Part shown: positions 39,900-52,866 of the stretch, piece after piece
Layout: every line of letters begins with the position of its first letter
Numbering within the stretch: the stretch's first letter is position 1
Source: Dreissena polymorpha
Taxonomy: Eukaryota > Mollusca > Bivalvia > Myida > Dreissenidae
Direction of reading: 5' to 3'
DNA length: 64,000 bases
Assembly (NCBI RefSeq): GCF_020536995.1
Contig: NC_068356.1
Span: 89,417,941-89,481,940, forward strand
Position numbers and translations under genes: made by a program
The notes under the pieces: generated by a model
The model's database searches: none
The model's input: the letters and a program-made list of their open reading frames with translations, nothing else
Told to the model about the DNA's origin: nothing

Positions 39900-40290
39900 T
39901 GCAGTGTCGTCGTCTATCGTGGATGATTTCTGCTAAATCGTTCTGGCGTGTTTGTTGGTCTGAAGAGCGACAAAACGGACAAATATACCCTCAAAAACAA
40001 CAAATAAAAGTACTGCTGTTTAGTACGAAAGCGTGTGTTTTTTGCCAACTCAAACCCGACGACACACGAGAACGAAAATACGATATATAAAAATCGATCT
40101 TTGACTTTCGTTTATTTTGTCGTGATGGCGCCTCTGAATGTCGTTCTGGCATGTTTGCCGGCTTCAGGGGCGAAAACACAACACGTTTTCGTTTCAAACC
40201 TTAGTACTTTGTTTTGTCATTTGTTTGCGGTAATTTTTTATCGTTCTGGCACGTTGTCGCCCTAGAGACCCGCCAACTCGCCAGAACGTG
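39900..40290. repeat. Recurring TCGTTCTGGC motif region
   Basis: TCGTTCTGGC occurs near 39938, 40140 and 40240, each followed by RYGTTTG- or CGTTG-like text, and the inverse GCCAGAACG closes the block near 40281. GCGACAAAACGG / GCGAAAACAC words follow the first two. The pattern suggests end sequences of an unidentified element. The small frames in both directions have no domain. Confidence 0.45.
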
Positions 40291-40299
40291 ATTGGAGAA

Positions 40300-42876
40300 G
40301 TCAGCCATAATAGTCGCCCATCGTGTTTATATATAACAATTAGCTTACAAGTTTACATGGGTTTTCGTATTTTGCCGTAGGGCTAGCGTAGCAATCACTA
40401 TGTATGTTGCAACACGTACCCAAACGTGCTGAGAATGGCATAAAGATTATACACGAATCGCCTTAATACCTAGACGCCGCCTTAAATAGTATTGTAAAAA
40501 TTGTGGCTAAATGCCACGAATATTTATAATTGATATATTAGTATCGTTCTGGGAAAACAGCGCTCAGTGCAGTGTCGTAACACATTAACCTGTGCGGACC
40601 CTTTGCGCTAATGGATTAAATTCCGTTTTCGTTTTAAACGGTTCAAACCTAGGTTATTTGCAATGACAATACAGTGATATAAGCTTCACCATATCAGAGC
40701 GAGGCTCATATATATGGAAAGTGTGACCATTGCTTTAAACCAATGAAAAAGTCGAGCGATCTGCACGGTCCCTATGCCGATCATATTCTCATAGACTGGA
40801 ATGCAATATGCACAAAATACGACGTTTTGTTTTCTAAATTTAATAACGACAGACAAATCAACGTGAATCTTTATACACATGACGGGCATGACATGACAAA
40901 AGGGAATAAAGCATGTTGAATGAACCAATACAGTCTTGAAGTGATAATAAGTTTATGAGGCAATGAAATAACAAGACGCAGAGAACTTAAGTCTTAAGAT
41001 GTGAAAGGGAAAAGTGAATCATATGTTGCTTTTTGTTAAATTCTAGATACAATCGGAGCATTAAACGGAACCATCTATTTCTAGGTATTGACTTGCAAAA
41101 ATTACTGACATTTAAATGAATTTTAAAATATAAAAAAAACTATGTAATGCATTTATCAGCAAGAATCGTTCATTTGATTGTTATATGATTATAACATAAA
41201 ATATGTGCATTTCCAACATATTAAAACATCACGATACATTCATGGCAATAAAGAAGATTACATGATCTTTATTTAATTGATATGCTCTAATATTTGGCAA
41301 ATAAACTGAATCTGAAACAACCACAATCGGGCAAAATTGAGTAGTTATTAAGTCAGTGAAATATATACTAATATGTGTTAATTAGATTTTCAAGATTCAA
41401 AAAGTCTGCCTTCGATTTACATAATGCAATTAAATAACGAACGTTAATGTCTATTTAATGAACTTGGTAACTTTGAAAATTATGTTAGCATTAAACAATT
41501 CAAATGGATTTACAACAATATAAACGTGAATGAATCGAAAATATGACTCTTAAATAAGTATAATTTAGCATGTATTAACATAGAATTACATGAAAACTGT
41601 CATGTTTAAACTGTTTTGTATACAAACAGGTCGGCTTAATATTGCCAGACATACGTGATACACATGATATACGTATTCTTCTATTATTGTGTATAATACA
41701 TTCATTGGATGTCAATAAGCATGCAAAATATTCGTACATAGAAAATAACAACTGTTCGGGTTTATTACTGGCCAAATATACCAAAGAATCGAATGGATGT
41801 AATATGAATAACTCTACATTAACCGGAAGAACGTAATATTAGCATGGATTTTTCATTGATTTATAATGATAGCTCGAAAAGATTGACGTGGCACTCGTGT
41901 ACTCAATAAGCATGAATTGTATGCATGAACTGTTACCTATTTTTGCTTTTTGTTTTGTTCGTGTACGATTTATAATAAATTAATGAGACCATAACGTTGA
42001 ACTAGTAAGGTACGCCTCACTTGCTAAAAATCGCTTCTAGTACGGAAACTTATTTTCATTCTTAAATATATTCATGCGTAAAGGTAAGTGCCTAGTTAAT
42101 ATTCGGGAGCTAGTTTCATATTGAATCTTGAATTAACGACTGAAAGCATCCTTAATTCGTATCCCATAATGTATGTGCAATATTTTACCATTGCGATAAT
42201 GCTAATAATATTAACTGATGTATAATATCTACTAAAAGTATTCTTAGTGACGTCCTTGAACCAAAATCAATCACTTGTATCAATGACGTCAGAACAAGCG
42301 TCATAACAATCGCTCAATTTATCAGGAAAAATTATGTGCTTGATTTGCAGACTCAAAGTGTTCTTCACACACGGTTTCAATATGTCCCTTTCATACATGA
42401 AAACAATTCCCGCATCACTTTTCCCCACGAGCTGAATGAACTTTCCGAAATCACCGCGCACTCTTTCTCGGCGTCCACGTGACATTCGCATTACGTCTTA
42501 ATTTACACTCTCGCTAAACGATTCTCATCGTTATATGTTAACTTTTCAAGTTCACTGTTTGTTTTGCGATAATCGACACATTGTAGTTTGTGTATCCTGG
42601 ATAAAACATCACATATACACGTGCGACTGATGAGTATTACAAAGTCGCATCATGAACAAGCGTTAGTCGCACCACGCACCTTGACCAGCAACTACAATTT
42701 AAGCGCCAACGTCAAAAGTAAAATTTCGTGGAAGCGACATGGCTGTACACAAAAGAATCTCCTCATATAATGGTCTACGTACATTATCACGGAAAATGAG
42801 GTATTTGAAAATTATTTGTTAAAGTATCTAAACACTAAGTACTACGCGCAAAAAGTAGTCCAACGCCGATTCATAC
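40300..42876. other. Non-coding, including probable 3' UTR of netrin
   Basis: No gene is supported. The part nearest 42877 should contain the netrin 3' untranslated region. A 74-residue minus frame at 42267-42491 (MRMSRGRRERVRGDFGKF...) has no recognised domain and no splice link to netrin. A partial MITE-A half (TGTCGTAACACATTAACCTG, about 40545-40610) is also present. Confidence 0.45.
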
Positions 42877-45800
42877 TCAGTCATCATCGTACCCAACTTG
42901 CCGGCAATTTCCCCTAGCCTCATTTTTCTGGAAATCTCGCAGCTTGTTCTGCCACTTATTACGCCATTTCTTCACAATCGTTCGTCTGTCTGCTACAAAG
43001 CCCGGCCTGGTCTCATTGGGACGAATGTTCCCAACGATCATGTATTTTTCCTTCAGCTGTATTCGCGGACAATTGCATTGCAGGTCGACCTTCGGTACCC
43101 AAAGTACGGTCTCTCCGCGACGGTTTAGATTCTTGTCCGGCGCTTGCTTGTAGAGCTTCAGCACGTTAATAGTGAACTTAACGAACTCGCCGACATCCTG
43201 CTTGGCCACCACCTCGGCATGGATTGCTGCAAGGTTGGCAACAACGTGTTATACATTTTTAGACTCTGGGAAAACGGGACTTCATGCATGTGCGTTAACC
43301 CATTTATGCCTAGTGAACTCTCCCATCCTTCTTAATTGAATCAATTTATTTCCAAAATTAGGGATATCTAGAATATGTATTTCTATATTTAGAATATTTC
43401 TTACAGAAATTCCTTTAAGCAAACAGCACAGACCCTGATGAGACGCCGCATCATGCGGCGTCTTATCTGGGTCTACGCTGTTTGCCAAGGCCTTTTTTCT
43501 AGACGCTAGGCATACATGGGTTAAGTTTCGCCGCAGATTAGCCTATGTAGTTCGCAAATGCTAATCGGGAACCAGACTGTCCGCCTGGAGTATATTTTCG
43601 TTTAGAAGAGAATGCTTGGCCTTTGCAGACTGTACATTCTAATCGTGGACGCAACTTTTCGCACAAGCATTAAGCCCCGTTTTCCCAGACCGTAGCTCGC
43701 TCATCTAAGAACTGTTTCAAAGTTAGAATATTAAGTAGAAAATACATTTGTTTAAAAATGCTTTCACTGTTTATCGACGCTATGATTTTTTAGTTTTTTT
43801 CTGCATATTTCTATAGCAACACGTTTTCATTTTTGTAATACTACTTTATATATTTCCACTTACCAAATTGCCCCTTGCAAAATTTTTTAAACTCTAGCCG
43901 CTTCTTCTTGTTGCATTTATTCCCACATTTTGCTTCTGAAACGAATAATATTAAATTATGTTTATATACTTGGGTTGTATTTCGATTGAAACAAACATTA
44001 AACGATGATTAAATTCGAATATATAAGCGACACATTGCTTTCGAAATTTCTTTTATTATATTTTCATCGTATGTTCTTTGGATAGTACTTAGCATGACCT
44101 AAAATGCATTTAGAGGTGTAACTTGTCAATGGTGAAATGTTATATCAGCATTATCATTGACACACAAATACATGTTAGAGTAAAGTCAACAGTAATAAAC
44201 ATTTGTGTAGAGCCTCGTTTTAGATCAGATGCATGCAGGGAATAAATTAAACCATTTATGCCTAGTAGACTCTCCCATCTTTCAAAATTGGATCAATTTA
44301 TTTCCAAAAATAGGGATGTTAAGTAGATTTATTTCTATATTTAGAATATTTATTACAGAAATTCCTTTAAGCAAACAGCGCAGACCCTGATCATACGGCG
44401 TCTCATGTTGGTCTTCGCTGTTTGCCAATGCCTTTTTTCTAGACGCTAGGCATAAATGGGTTAAGTGCAGTTTTGGATATAAGTTCAAATCAATTTAGGG
44501 TTCCTGTTAAAATATCAAATTAAATCCCGCACTGTACTCCATATGAATCCGTTAATAACATAAATCCATAATAAAACTTGCATTAATAGTCTTAGAAGTG
44601 CTAAAGATGCTTAGCCGGTGCTCACTCAGAAGCAAAGTGAAAATGGTTACATGCAAACAGTATAAAACCAAAACAGTGACTCGCAGGCTGTTCAGGTGTT
44701 TTTTTGCTATTTTCTGCTCATCAGTGTCTTAGGGTTGGGAATAAAACCTTTAAAAACTTTTAAAACTTGCGTCTAATAAGAAAGGTCTTTAAACGGCTAC
44801 AAACGAGTCGAAATGCGTGTCTCAGTGGTATAGGATTAAAATGTCTATTTGGACCGTTGTGTACACTTGAATACACACCTGGACTTCCAGGATTATAGAC
44901 GGGCGGGGGGCGGGTGACTTTCGACGGCTCTGAAAAAAGAACATACCGATATATTTTGCACGATAACAAAACAATAAATATAATTTATAACGAATATAAC
45001 TAATAAAGGTATGTCCGTGATTTAATAGACTTATTCGTAAAATACAGCGTTACCTTCGAATAAGATAGTACCTCAAATAATCCAAAAATATGAACGATAA
45101 ATTATAATATATCACGTTTAAAAGTCACGAAGAAACACTTGATAGTTTGACATTTTATTACAAGTCTTATAATATTTTTTATAAAATATGTATTTTAAAT
45201 GTAAGTATATGTAATTAATACAAATGTCTTTTATATATTTTATCAGAATTTATCACTCATATATGTTCCTTAATGCATTTATCACGTCACCATAATAAAC
45301 GTAATGTAACCCCAAAAAACAACGGATGTAAGTATTAATTAAACGAGTTAATTAACTTCAATAGTTTTCTCGTTCAATCAAATTGCACATGCACATGTAC
45401 ATGTATACGGAATACATGCATTGCATGTTAATTATACGCATATAAACTACATAACACTCACTTATGCACGGCGCTATAGGCGACTTGCTCTGTTGGTAGC
45501 CGGGTGCACATCGGTTGCAGGTCAGTCCTATTACTCCGTCCTTGCACTGGCATTGCCCCGTCGAAGCGTTACACGTCCGCCCTAGGGCTCCGACTGGGTG
45601 ACAGTCGCACGCTGAAATTTTAAAATAAATTATAGAACTGTGCCGACTGCACAGGCTAATCTGGGACGACACTTTGCGCACATACATTAAGCCCCGTTTT
45701 CCCAGAGCGTTGCTTGTAGTTAATGTGGAACGTACTATGAATGGCACCTACATATTAACTGTGTCTGTAAGAGATATATATTGCATGTGGAAATTGTTGA

Positions 45801-48051
45801 ATTGATTCCCTCATCGTACGACGTTATACATGTAGCTACTATCAGACTAACAGTGTATTCGTACGAGAGTTATCTCTCTTAGACATCAACGAATCGTAAA
45901 ATGAACATACAAGGGACGTATCATTCAATACATTGAGAAATGTAGGGCGACCCGAAATGTAGACAACCTTCGGTAATGATAGTTTTATTAAACGGTATGT
46001 ATTGGAAGAGTTATGGCGCCTTCATAAGCAATGAAACATTCAATGATATCACAGAAAGAAACGCTTAAAATGTATAAATTATAGCCGAAGCTGTTGGATT
46101 TTATGGCGGTCTGCTACAATTTACCGTCGGTGCCAGCCATGCAGCAATATTCCCCGTATGCCTGGTGGCTGTCTTTGAGAATGGTAGATACTTCAAACCA
46201 TTCGCAAGAAATTCGAGTTGATGCTTCTTCATTTAATTAATTAACGAGTCTTTCGAGAGATATTAAAATAGACTGAGCAGGATATGAACGGCACACGTAT
46301 TTATATGAACGCCAGATTCAAGAACAAACTGTGTATTATCATTTACAACCATAGGTCGTATTATGAATATTTGGGCCGTGCTCTGTGAAGAGGATTTAAT
46401 GCATGTGCGTAAAGTGTCATCCCAGATTAACCTGTGCAGTCCACACAGGCTAATCAGGGACGACACTTTCCACCTAAACTAGAATTTTGCTAAGAAGAGA
46501 CTTTCTTTAAACAGAAAATATCATAAAAGCGGAAAGTGTCGTCCCTGATTAGCCGGTGCGGACTGAACAGGCTAATCTGGGACGACACTTTACGCACATG
46601 CTTTAAACTCCATTTTTACAGAGCACGGCCGATTTGGTAGCTATGGGCGGCCTGAACGAAATATGTACCCGGGCTTCCTGGCCTGGATCACATATACCCA
46701 TTATGCATGTTAATTTGACGTAAACATTTATTCCAAAACGTCATATGATAACGATGTTAAGTATATTCAACATGCAATGTGTGTATTGTTAAGTGCTTAC
46801 TTTTGTTTCATTAGCAAGTATGAAACACAATTTTCCTTTCAGTCGCACATGTATATCGAATTGGATTTGAAAATAATAATAAAAATTCTACTTTGATACA
46901 TGGTCCTTAATTTAACAACAACAATAGATATATAGTACATAAAATATTGTTTAGAAGTGTATTTAATCTAAGTCTTAAATAATTCAACCTAAGCTCTTCA
47001 ATAATATAGTATTACATCGTTATAAAAGGGTATTGTGAAAGCAAACTCTACCCAAAAAAACTCTGCGAAATAAACTTTGTACTATCTCGACCTGAATGTA
47101 CACCGTACAGATATAAACGGTTGAAATGGAATACATCCCATGAATTTCAGTGTTACTTTATGGCCAGAAAGCGTGTTTCTTTACAGTAATACGAGGAATC
47201 AGTAGGTGGATCCCATTTCACAGACTGGAATACAATACTTGATACTTGTAGACCAGTTTTGACGGATGATGTCAAAGAACCAGTCACCTCTTGGTAATGT
47301 ATCTCTAGGCCGAAACTAAATAGTCCGCAAAAACGTATTGTACTGTATAATATGTAATTGGTGTAACTGAGATAATACCCCGACTTATATTACAAAAACA
47401 CTTTACATATTTTCCCGGTTCTTGACAGTACCTGTTCGAGTTATTTAATATATGTGCGAACGATTCAAGTTCAACAAAACAATTTTGCTTAATCGTATTT
47501 TAAAATTAAATGCTTCAGAAAAATGACCGATTTGAAATATTATCGATCCATAGCATATTTTGCGGTGGCGTATTTTGTTCCCCGCTCCAAAGTATCTATT
47601 ATTTATCTTTTGCTCGATGTTATTTATTTCAAAGAGATATATCCATTGCTAAGCTTACACATTACCCCTGTTTGCATAAAAAAGAAAATACGATCGATCA
47701 CAAGTTGTATTTAAGGAATCAAAACATTTGCAGAAGTAAATTTCCAGGGCCTCACATTTTAAACACATTGGTTTTTAATATTAAATTTATATGTAAATAT
47801 ATATGGCCAGTGTTGCCAGAACGTGTCTCCAGTACTTAATGTCCCGTTCCCGGCACCAGTACCTTTGCAAGCCTTCCGATGTGTGATATCCTTCTTCGGG
47901 TCCCTGTAGAACCCCTCCTTGCAGTGCTGACAGAAGCGGCCCTCAGTCTGATGACGACACTTCCGGCACACGCCGCCGCTCGTGTAGCCCGACAGCTCGT
48001 ACAGCTCCATGTTGAAGCGGCAGTGCTTCGCGTGCAGGTTACAGTTGCAAG
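42877..48051 (-). CDS. NTN1: Netrin, 3' portion (LE2, LE3, linker, NTR domain)
   Basis: Five minus-strand exons, all phase 1 with GT-AG sites: 47863-48051, 45462-45611, 44879-44929, 43864-43935 and 42877-43226 (stop TGA). The first two are laminin-type EGF modules with eight Cys each: [20 protein letters not shown] ... [20 protein letters not shown], then [14 protein letters not shown] ... [19 protein letters not shown] 51-bp exon gives the proline-rich linker [17 protein letters not shown]. The last two exons form the NTR/C345C domain: [19 protein letters not shown], then [17 protein letters not shown] ... [19 protein letters not shown], ending [11 protein letters not shown], with the six expected Cys. 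The module order equals netrin-1. Netrins are secreted laminin-related cues that bind DCC/neogenin and UNC5 receptors through the N-terminal domain and LE modules; the NTR domain is basic and binds matrix. The laminin-N and LE1 exons are absent here and should lie right of the window, implying an intron over 15.9 kb. Confidence 0.95.
43262..43696. mobile_element. MITE family A with a family-B MITE inserted in it
   Basis: Left part TCTGGGAAAACGGGACTTCA ... CATGTGCG and right part CGCCGCAGATTAGCC ... CATTAAGCCCCGTTTTCCCA are the two halves of one family-A copy, separated by the family-B copy at 43295-43524. It lies in the netrin intron between the two NTR exons. The nesting shows B inserted after A. 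Confidence 0.85.
43295..43524. mobile_element. MITE family B, copy 2
   Basis: TTAACCCATTTATGCCTAG at the left, CTAGGCATACATGGGTTAA at the right, and the palindromic centre ACGCCGCATCATGCGGCGT present. Its host, a family-A copy, is interrupted at the insertion site. Confidence 0.92.
44247..44464. mobile_element. MITE family B, copy 3
   Basis: TTAAACCATTTATGCCTAG and CTAGGCATAAATGGGTTAA ends. One half of the central palindrome is lost (only TCATACGGCGTCTCATG remains). Located in the netrin intron between the linker exon and the first NTR exon. Confidence 0.9.
45636..45705. mobile_element. Partial MITE family A
   Basis: Only the right half remains: GCACAGGCTAATCTGGGACG, ACACTTTGCGCAC, CATTAAGCCCCGTTTTCCCA. 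Located 25 bp upstream of the LE3 exon on the netrin strand, close to the acceptor. Confidence 0.85.
46374..46630. mobile_element. MITE family A, near-complete copy
   Basis: Ends GCCGTGCTCTGTGAAGAGG and its inverse TTTACAGAGCACGGCC. Each half carries ACACAGGCTAATC- or AACAGGCTAATC-type hairpins, GGGACGACACTTTCC and GACGACACTTTACGCAC. It lies in the netrin LE2-LE3 intron. Confidence 0.92.
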
Positions 48052-49269
48052 CTGGAAATAAATGGAGTAACGTAATTAGCACACGCATTAAGTCTCTTTT
48101 CCCCAAATTCAAGAGACATTGCTTCGCTTGTTGGTTGGAGTTGCATGCTGAACATAAATTGGTTAACGAAACAACAATATTTGAGAATCGTGTCAACAGG
48201 AAACGTTGGTAATATATTACCTAGTTTTTTTTTAAAAATAATACTACTGTTTTTTTAAGTGACAACGCTTCGCTGCTTTATTCTTAGAATGCTGATAGAT
48301 ATGTGGGTGTGACATTTACATGATTGGTGTTGCGAGTTATTGAGGATGGTATAAGGGATCTTGCATACAGTGAAAGAAAATCTTATCAAAAAAAGTAAAA
48401 TTAAGATATTTAAAAAAACATCGCAATGGTAATGTATTACTGATAGTATAGTATAAGAAAATGTAGTGGTGTTGCCGGCATTCAGTAACAGTAATACTAA
48501 CAACAATGTTAATAGAAGCAAGTGACCAATCCGGTGGGATTATTATATTGTCATTTGGTAGTATAAGTTTTCATTGTCTATGATCCAACGATTGTATACT
48601 GTGTTGTTCGCATTTACAAGTTTGGGTGGTCGTCTTATGCCGATATGAAACACATTAGCCCTGTATAGTGTCGTAAAATACATCTGGATACGAGCGGTAG
48701 GTTTATGTTCCCAAATCACATTAATGTATTTTTCATACAAATTTATTGTCGCTAATGTACGATATTCCATTATATTCGCTACGCCTTTTTTGTCCGGTAG
48801 TCGTATTTTATTTCAATCAACGAATACAGCCAGTGCGACATGATTAATCGATTTTTTTTATTCATTATAGCACTAGAATTCGGATCGCTTCGGTTTGTGG
48901 CTGGTGTTATGTATCAAAGGAACATTGACGTTATAGAAATGATAATATACTTAATGGTATCTCCCACGAGTAATTAAAACTTGCTGTGCGTTGCTCTGTG
49001 TCTATCTTCATGTTGGAATGTGCGGGACATACTTGATGGCGGTGCAAAATAATAAACAACATTTAACAATAATGGGTGGTGAAATTGCGGGCACATTAAT
49101 TCAAATACAAAAAGTATATTTGCAGTTAAATTATAAAACATATCAAAAAGTATTTTTTTCCCACATAACAGTTATTAAAATATATACCAATTACTATTTA
49201 AAAGCGATTGAAACACATTTATATCTGCAAAAGTAAGCGTTCGGTAAAAGATAGATCTAGAGAGGTGAG

Positions 49270-49782
49270 TTAAAGGGGTCTTTTCGCGTTTTGATAAATT
49301 TACAAAATCAAAAAAGAAAATGTTTCAGATTCGCTTATTTTCGTTGTAGTTATGATATTTGTTAGGAAACAGTAATACTGAACATTTACCATGCTTTAAA
49401 TATCCATAATATGCATCTTTTGACGATTGAAAAACCTGAAAGTTATAAAGCATTCAACGCGAAACGATTGAATAATTTGAAGAGTTCTGTTGTTGTCGTT
49501 ATATTTTGTGATACTAGAATTGCTCACCGGGGTATTTAAAGTATAAAATACGTCATACATTGCATGAGCACGGATGACCAAGTGGGTTAAGCGATAGACT
49601 TTTACTCCAGGGCTTCAGAGGTCCGTGGTTCGAGCCCATTCGAGGGTTACTTTTTTTCTTTCTTTTATTTAAGTCTAGTTTTTTTACTGGAGCTTTTTAG
49701 ATCCACTGTTTACATTTATCAACATAAAGCATTTAATGACAAACATCAATACATGCCAAAATCTGTGAAAAGGCACCTTTAA
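49270..49782 (+). mobile_element. TTAA-flanked MITE with tRNA-like core, copy 2
   Basis: Ends TTAAAGGGGTCTTTTCGCG and TGTGAAAAGGCACCTTTAA, inverted and TTAA-bounded. Inside at about 49567-49650 is a tRNA-like segment with A-box GATGACCAAGTGG, a TTTTACTCCAGGGC middle and B-box GTGGTTCGAGCCC. Its two acceptor halves do not pair, so it is not a working tRNA gene. The remaining interior (CGTTGTAGTTATGATATTTG, CAGTAATACTGAACATTTAC) is shared with copy 1 in inverted order. Confidence 0.87.
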
Positions 49783-51682
49783 GATGAAACTTGCGGATGC
49801 GATAACATATCCTGAGTACGTTCTCACCCGCGCGACATTTTCTCAAATTTAAATCGCAATTTTGTATTCAAAGTCGCATCCTAAATAAATCTATTAAAGT
49901 ATAACTAGTCACGAACATTCATGCTGGGAAAACGAATGTTTTGTATACATCAATTTCATGGGACCCTAGGTCTGTCCGTGACAGAGTCAACATTTTAAAG
50001 AAGAGCAGTAACATCGCATCTCTAGATCGATTTGCAGTAATGTATTGGATTTAAGCCTTTAATACTGGATATTTAAACTGAAAAGAGGCTACATCGGTCG
50101 CGTGTAAACTGCGGTGTCAACGCACAAAAAGCTCCCGGGATGCAGTATTACCAGTGCAATTTCATAGCTACTGAGTGAGAAAAAGAAACCCATGGGCGCA
50201 TTGTAAATGCCCATTGACAGTGACATACCCACGAAAGGCAAACCCATTGAGAAGATTTCAATAAGAGTACTAATTCGAATTTTATGAAAATCAAATTCAG
50301 ATTTGATACCTTCTCATGCATTTGGAATGGAAGACACCTCGAACGAAAATGTATTTTCAACATAATTTATATGCAATACTTCAAAATATGCTGCGTTTAT
50401 CAAAAGTGAATCAATTTTTGCGAGATACAAATAAATAATGACAACAATACCAACAGTAATAAAAGGAAATATCTCGTAATCTTGTTTCATTTTCCATATA
50501 TAATCTTGATAAAAAAAGTAAAATTAATAATATATACAGTCCAAATTTGAACCACAACACAAGCCGTTAACATATTTTTTGAAGTACACCACGGATGTAA
50601 CTGGCAAAATAAAGAATTTAGAACAATTAGTTTTAGGAGAACGGTGAATTTCCTGTGTAGGCTTCGACCCAAATATTTAGTGTAACCAAAGAGCACAGCT
50701 AACCTAGTAAAATATCTTAAACAGGAAAATCAAAAGTACGCAACACAATTTGCTAACGATTGTATTCCGGTTTCAGACATTTGAGTAAGTCCAATTCAAC
50801 CAAACACGCACATGAAAAATTCGCTGGGTCATCTTAGAAGGATGGGTGACAACACCAGCTTCTCAGATCATGAAAAGAGAGACTGGTATTTAACTGAAAC
50901 GTATGGGTCGTTTTGGTTTCGAAAGAAGAATTATGTTAATATATTACAACAATCAAAATAATTTAAAACAAAGAAACGGTTAATATATAACGATAAAATA
51001 TATTGTATAACTCTATGTGTTACATGTCTATCACATGCACTAAAATGATAAGATATCAGTATTATATTATATTCAAAACACCGGACTATTGAATTGAAAA
51101 CTGCAACCTTCGGGTATAGTTTAATATATTTAATGCGTCAGTTTCAAACACTTAGTGATAATAAAATAGCATATAAATTACGCATAAATAGAAATGAAAT
51201 ATGCAAAAACGCCCGATGCACATTGAATAATGTCAAGTTTTAATTTCATTACACTAAATTACTGATATAAATGATAAAAACTGCCTATCTTAATCACTTT
51301 GAGAGATCTACTCTGATAAAATGTTTACGTGTAAAATAGTTAGTAGGCATAAATGGAAAATGAATTTATATTCAAATTGTTGGCAATTACGTTGTAATTG
51401 ATCATTTTATGTACAAGCAAAGAGCGTTGGGTGTTAATATTGTATCATAAATTATCGCAGTTTCCGTTTGCACGAAGACGCAAATTTCGCATACGAATGT
51501 CTGGCTCAATTCTTTGTCAGCGAAAGATTTTGTAATATCAGAACAGCTCATTTAAAGGTACATAGTATATTTAAAAATATAGTAAGAACCATAAAAAGTC
51601 TTTGTATTATTAAACATTAGCATACACCTAACAGATTTTCAATCGACAGAAACTACATGTATTACCAATGGTTAAAAGTGTT

Positions 51683-51907
51683 TTAACCCAATTATGCCTA
51701 GTGGACTCTCCCATCCTTCTATATTGGATCAATTAATTTTCACAGTTAGGGATGTCTATTTATTTCTATATTTAGAATATTTCTTACAGAAATTCCTTTA
51801 AGCAAACAGCGCAGACCCTGATGAGACGCCGCATCATGCGGCGTCTCATCAGGGTCTGCGCTGTTTGCCAATGCTTTTTTTCTAGACGCTATGCATAAAT
51901 GGGTTAA
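51683..51907. mobile_element. MITE family B, copy 4 (full palindrome)
   Basis: TTAACCCAATTATGCCTAG and CTATGCATAAATGGGTTAA ends. The centre keeps both 15-base arms (GATGAGACGCCGCAT / ATGCGGCGTCTCATC) around one base, and the flanking CAGACCCT / AGGGTCTG and GCAAACAGCGC / GCGCTGTTTGC extend the dyad. Confidence 0.93.
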
Positions 51908-52866
51908 CATGGTTTATCTGTATGGTTTTATTTATAACTCTTTATAAAAAAGACGGTCATAATTGCCATGGAAACCTGTACGTTATTATATGCATTATAT
52001 ATTACATAAACCAAAAATTGTAACTGTGACAGGCTATGGACGGTCGAGGTCTGATTGCATTAAGTAATATTAAAAGTAATAGTTATTTAACACAAGGTAC
52101 ATTTTAATTGAATAAACAACGAACCATACAGCTCAGTTATCAATAAATTAAGTAAAGATATTATTTATATCAATTCATATCTTACTATAAAATGTTGAAT
52201 GACTTTTCTTGCAGCAGACGCGTTTTTACAACAGCTACTCTTTTTTAACGAGAGTAGTTTAATTATCATTGTTTGTACTAGCAAAATATGACATCATACA
52301 AAAATATATCAAAATACAAAAATATATACTTTTATTTCACTTGACACAAACGAATAATATTGTACTACATTATTATACTGCAAAGACGTGTATTTTGTGC
52401 AATGTTTTTTAAATTTTCATCACATAAACAAATTTATAAGATTTTATTTTTGATTTCGTTTTATTTTACTGCAATCCAGGAATGATATATATTTATAAGT
52501 CTTTGATTATACGCTTATTCATTCCAAAGATTTTCACACTACATAAGACGTAAGTGTTGAAGTCTGGCCAATTAAGCTTTTACTGAAAATGTTGCATCAT
52601 TCAATCGAACGGAATTGCGCAAGTATTAATTTACCGTGGTTAACGCCTACTTTGGCAGAGTTGATACCCACCACTGTCCGTGGCAATATATCACAACGTC
52701 CGTTCTCAAGGTGTAGCGCAATAATAATCGACTAAAATACAAACAAAACGCACAAGAAAGCCCACAAAAGCCACACGGAGTCCTTTTATCATTTTAGAAT
52801 TGCATTAACTCAAAAGACACTCATTTCCTCGTGCAACGAGTTACTGGGATACAGGTTGCGTATGAA

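Noticed and set aside
42267-42491. Small gene or extra netrin exon
   Set aside because: A basic 74-residue minus frame downstream of the netrin stop, with no splice link, no family match and netrin already complete at its C terminus.
48543-48770. Upstream netrin exon
   Set aside because: The 75-residue minus frame lacks Cys pattern and any laminin-N or LE1 similarity.
49567-49650. Functional tRNA gene
   Set aside because: A- and B-box text is present but the acceptor halves do not pair and the segment sits inside a TTAA-bounded MITE; treated as tRNA-derived.
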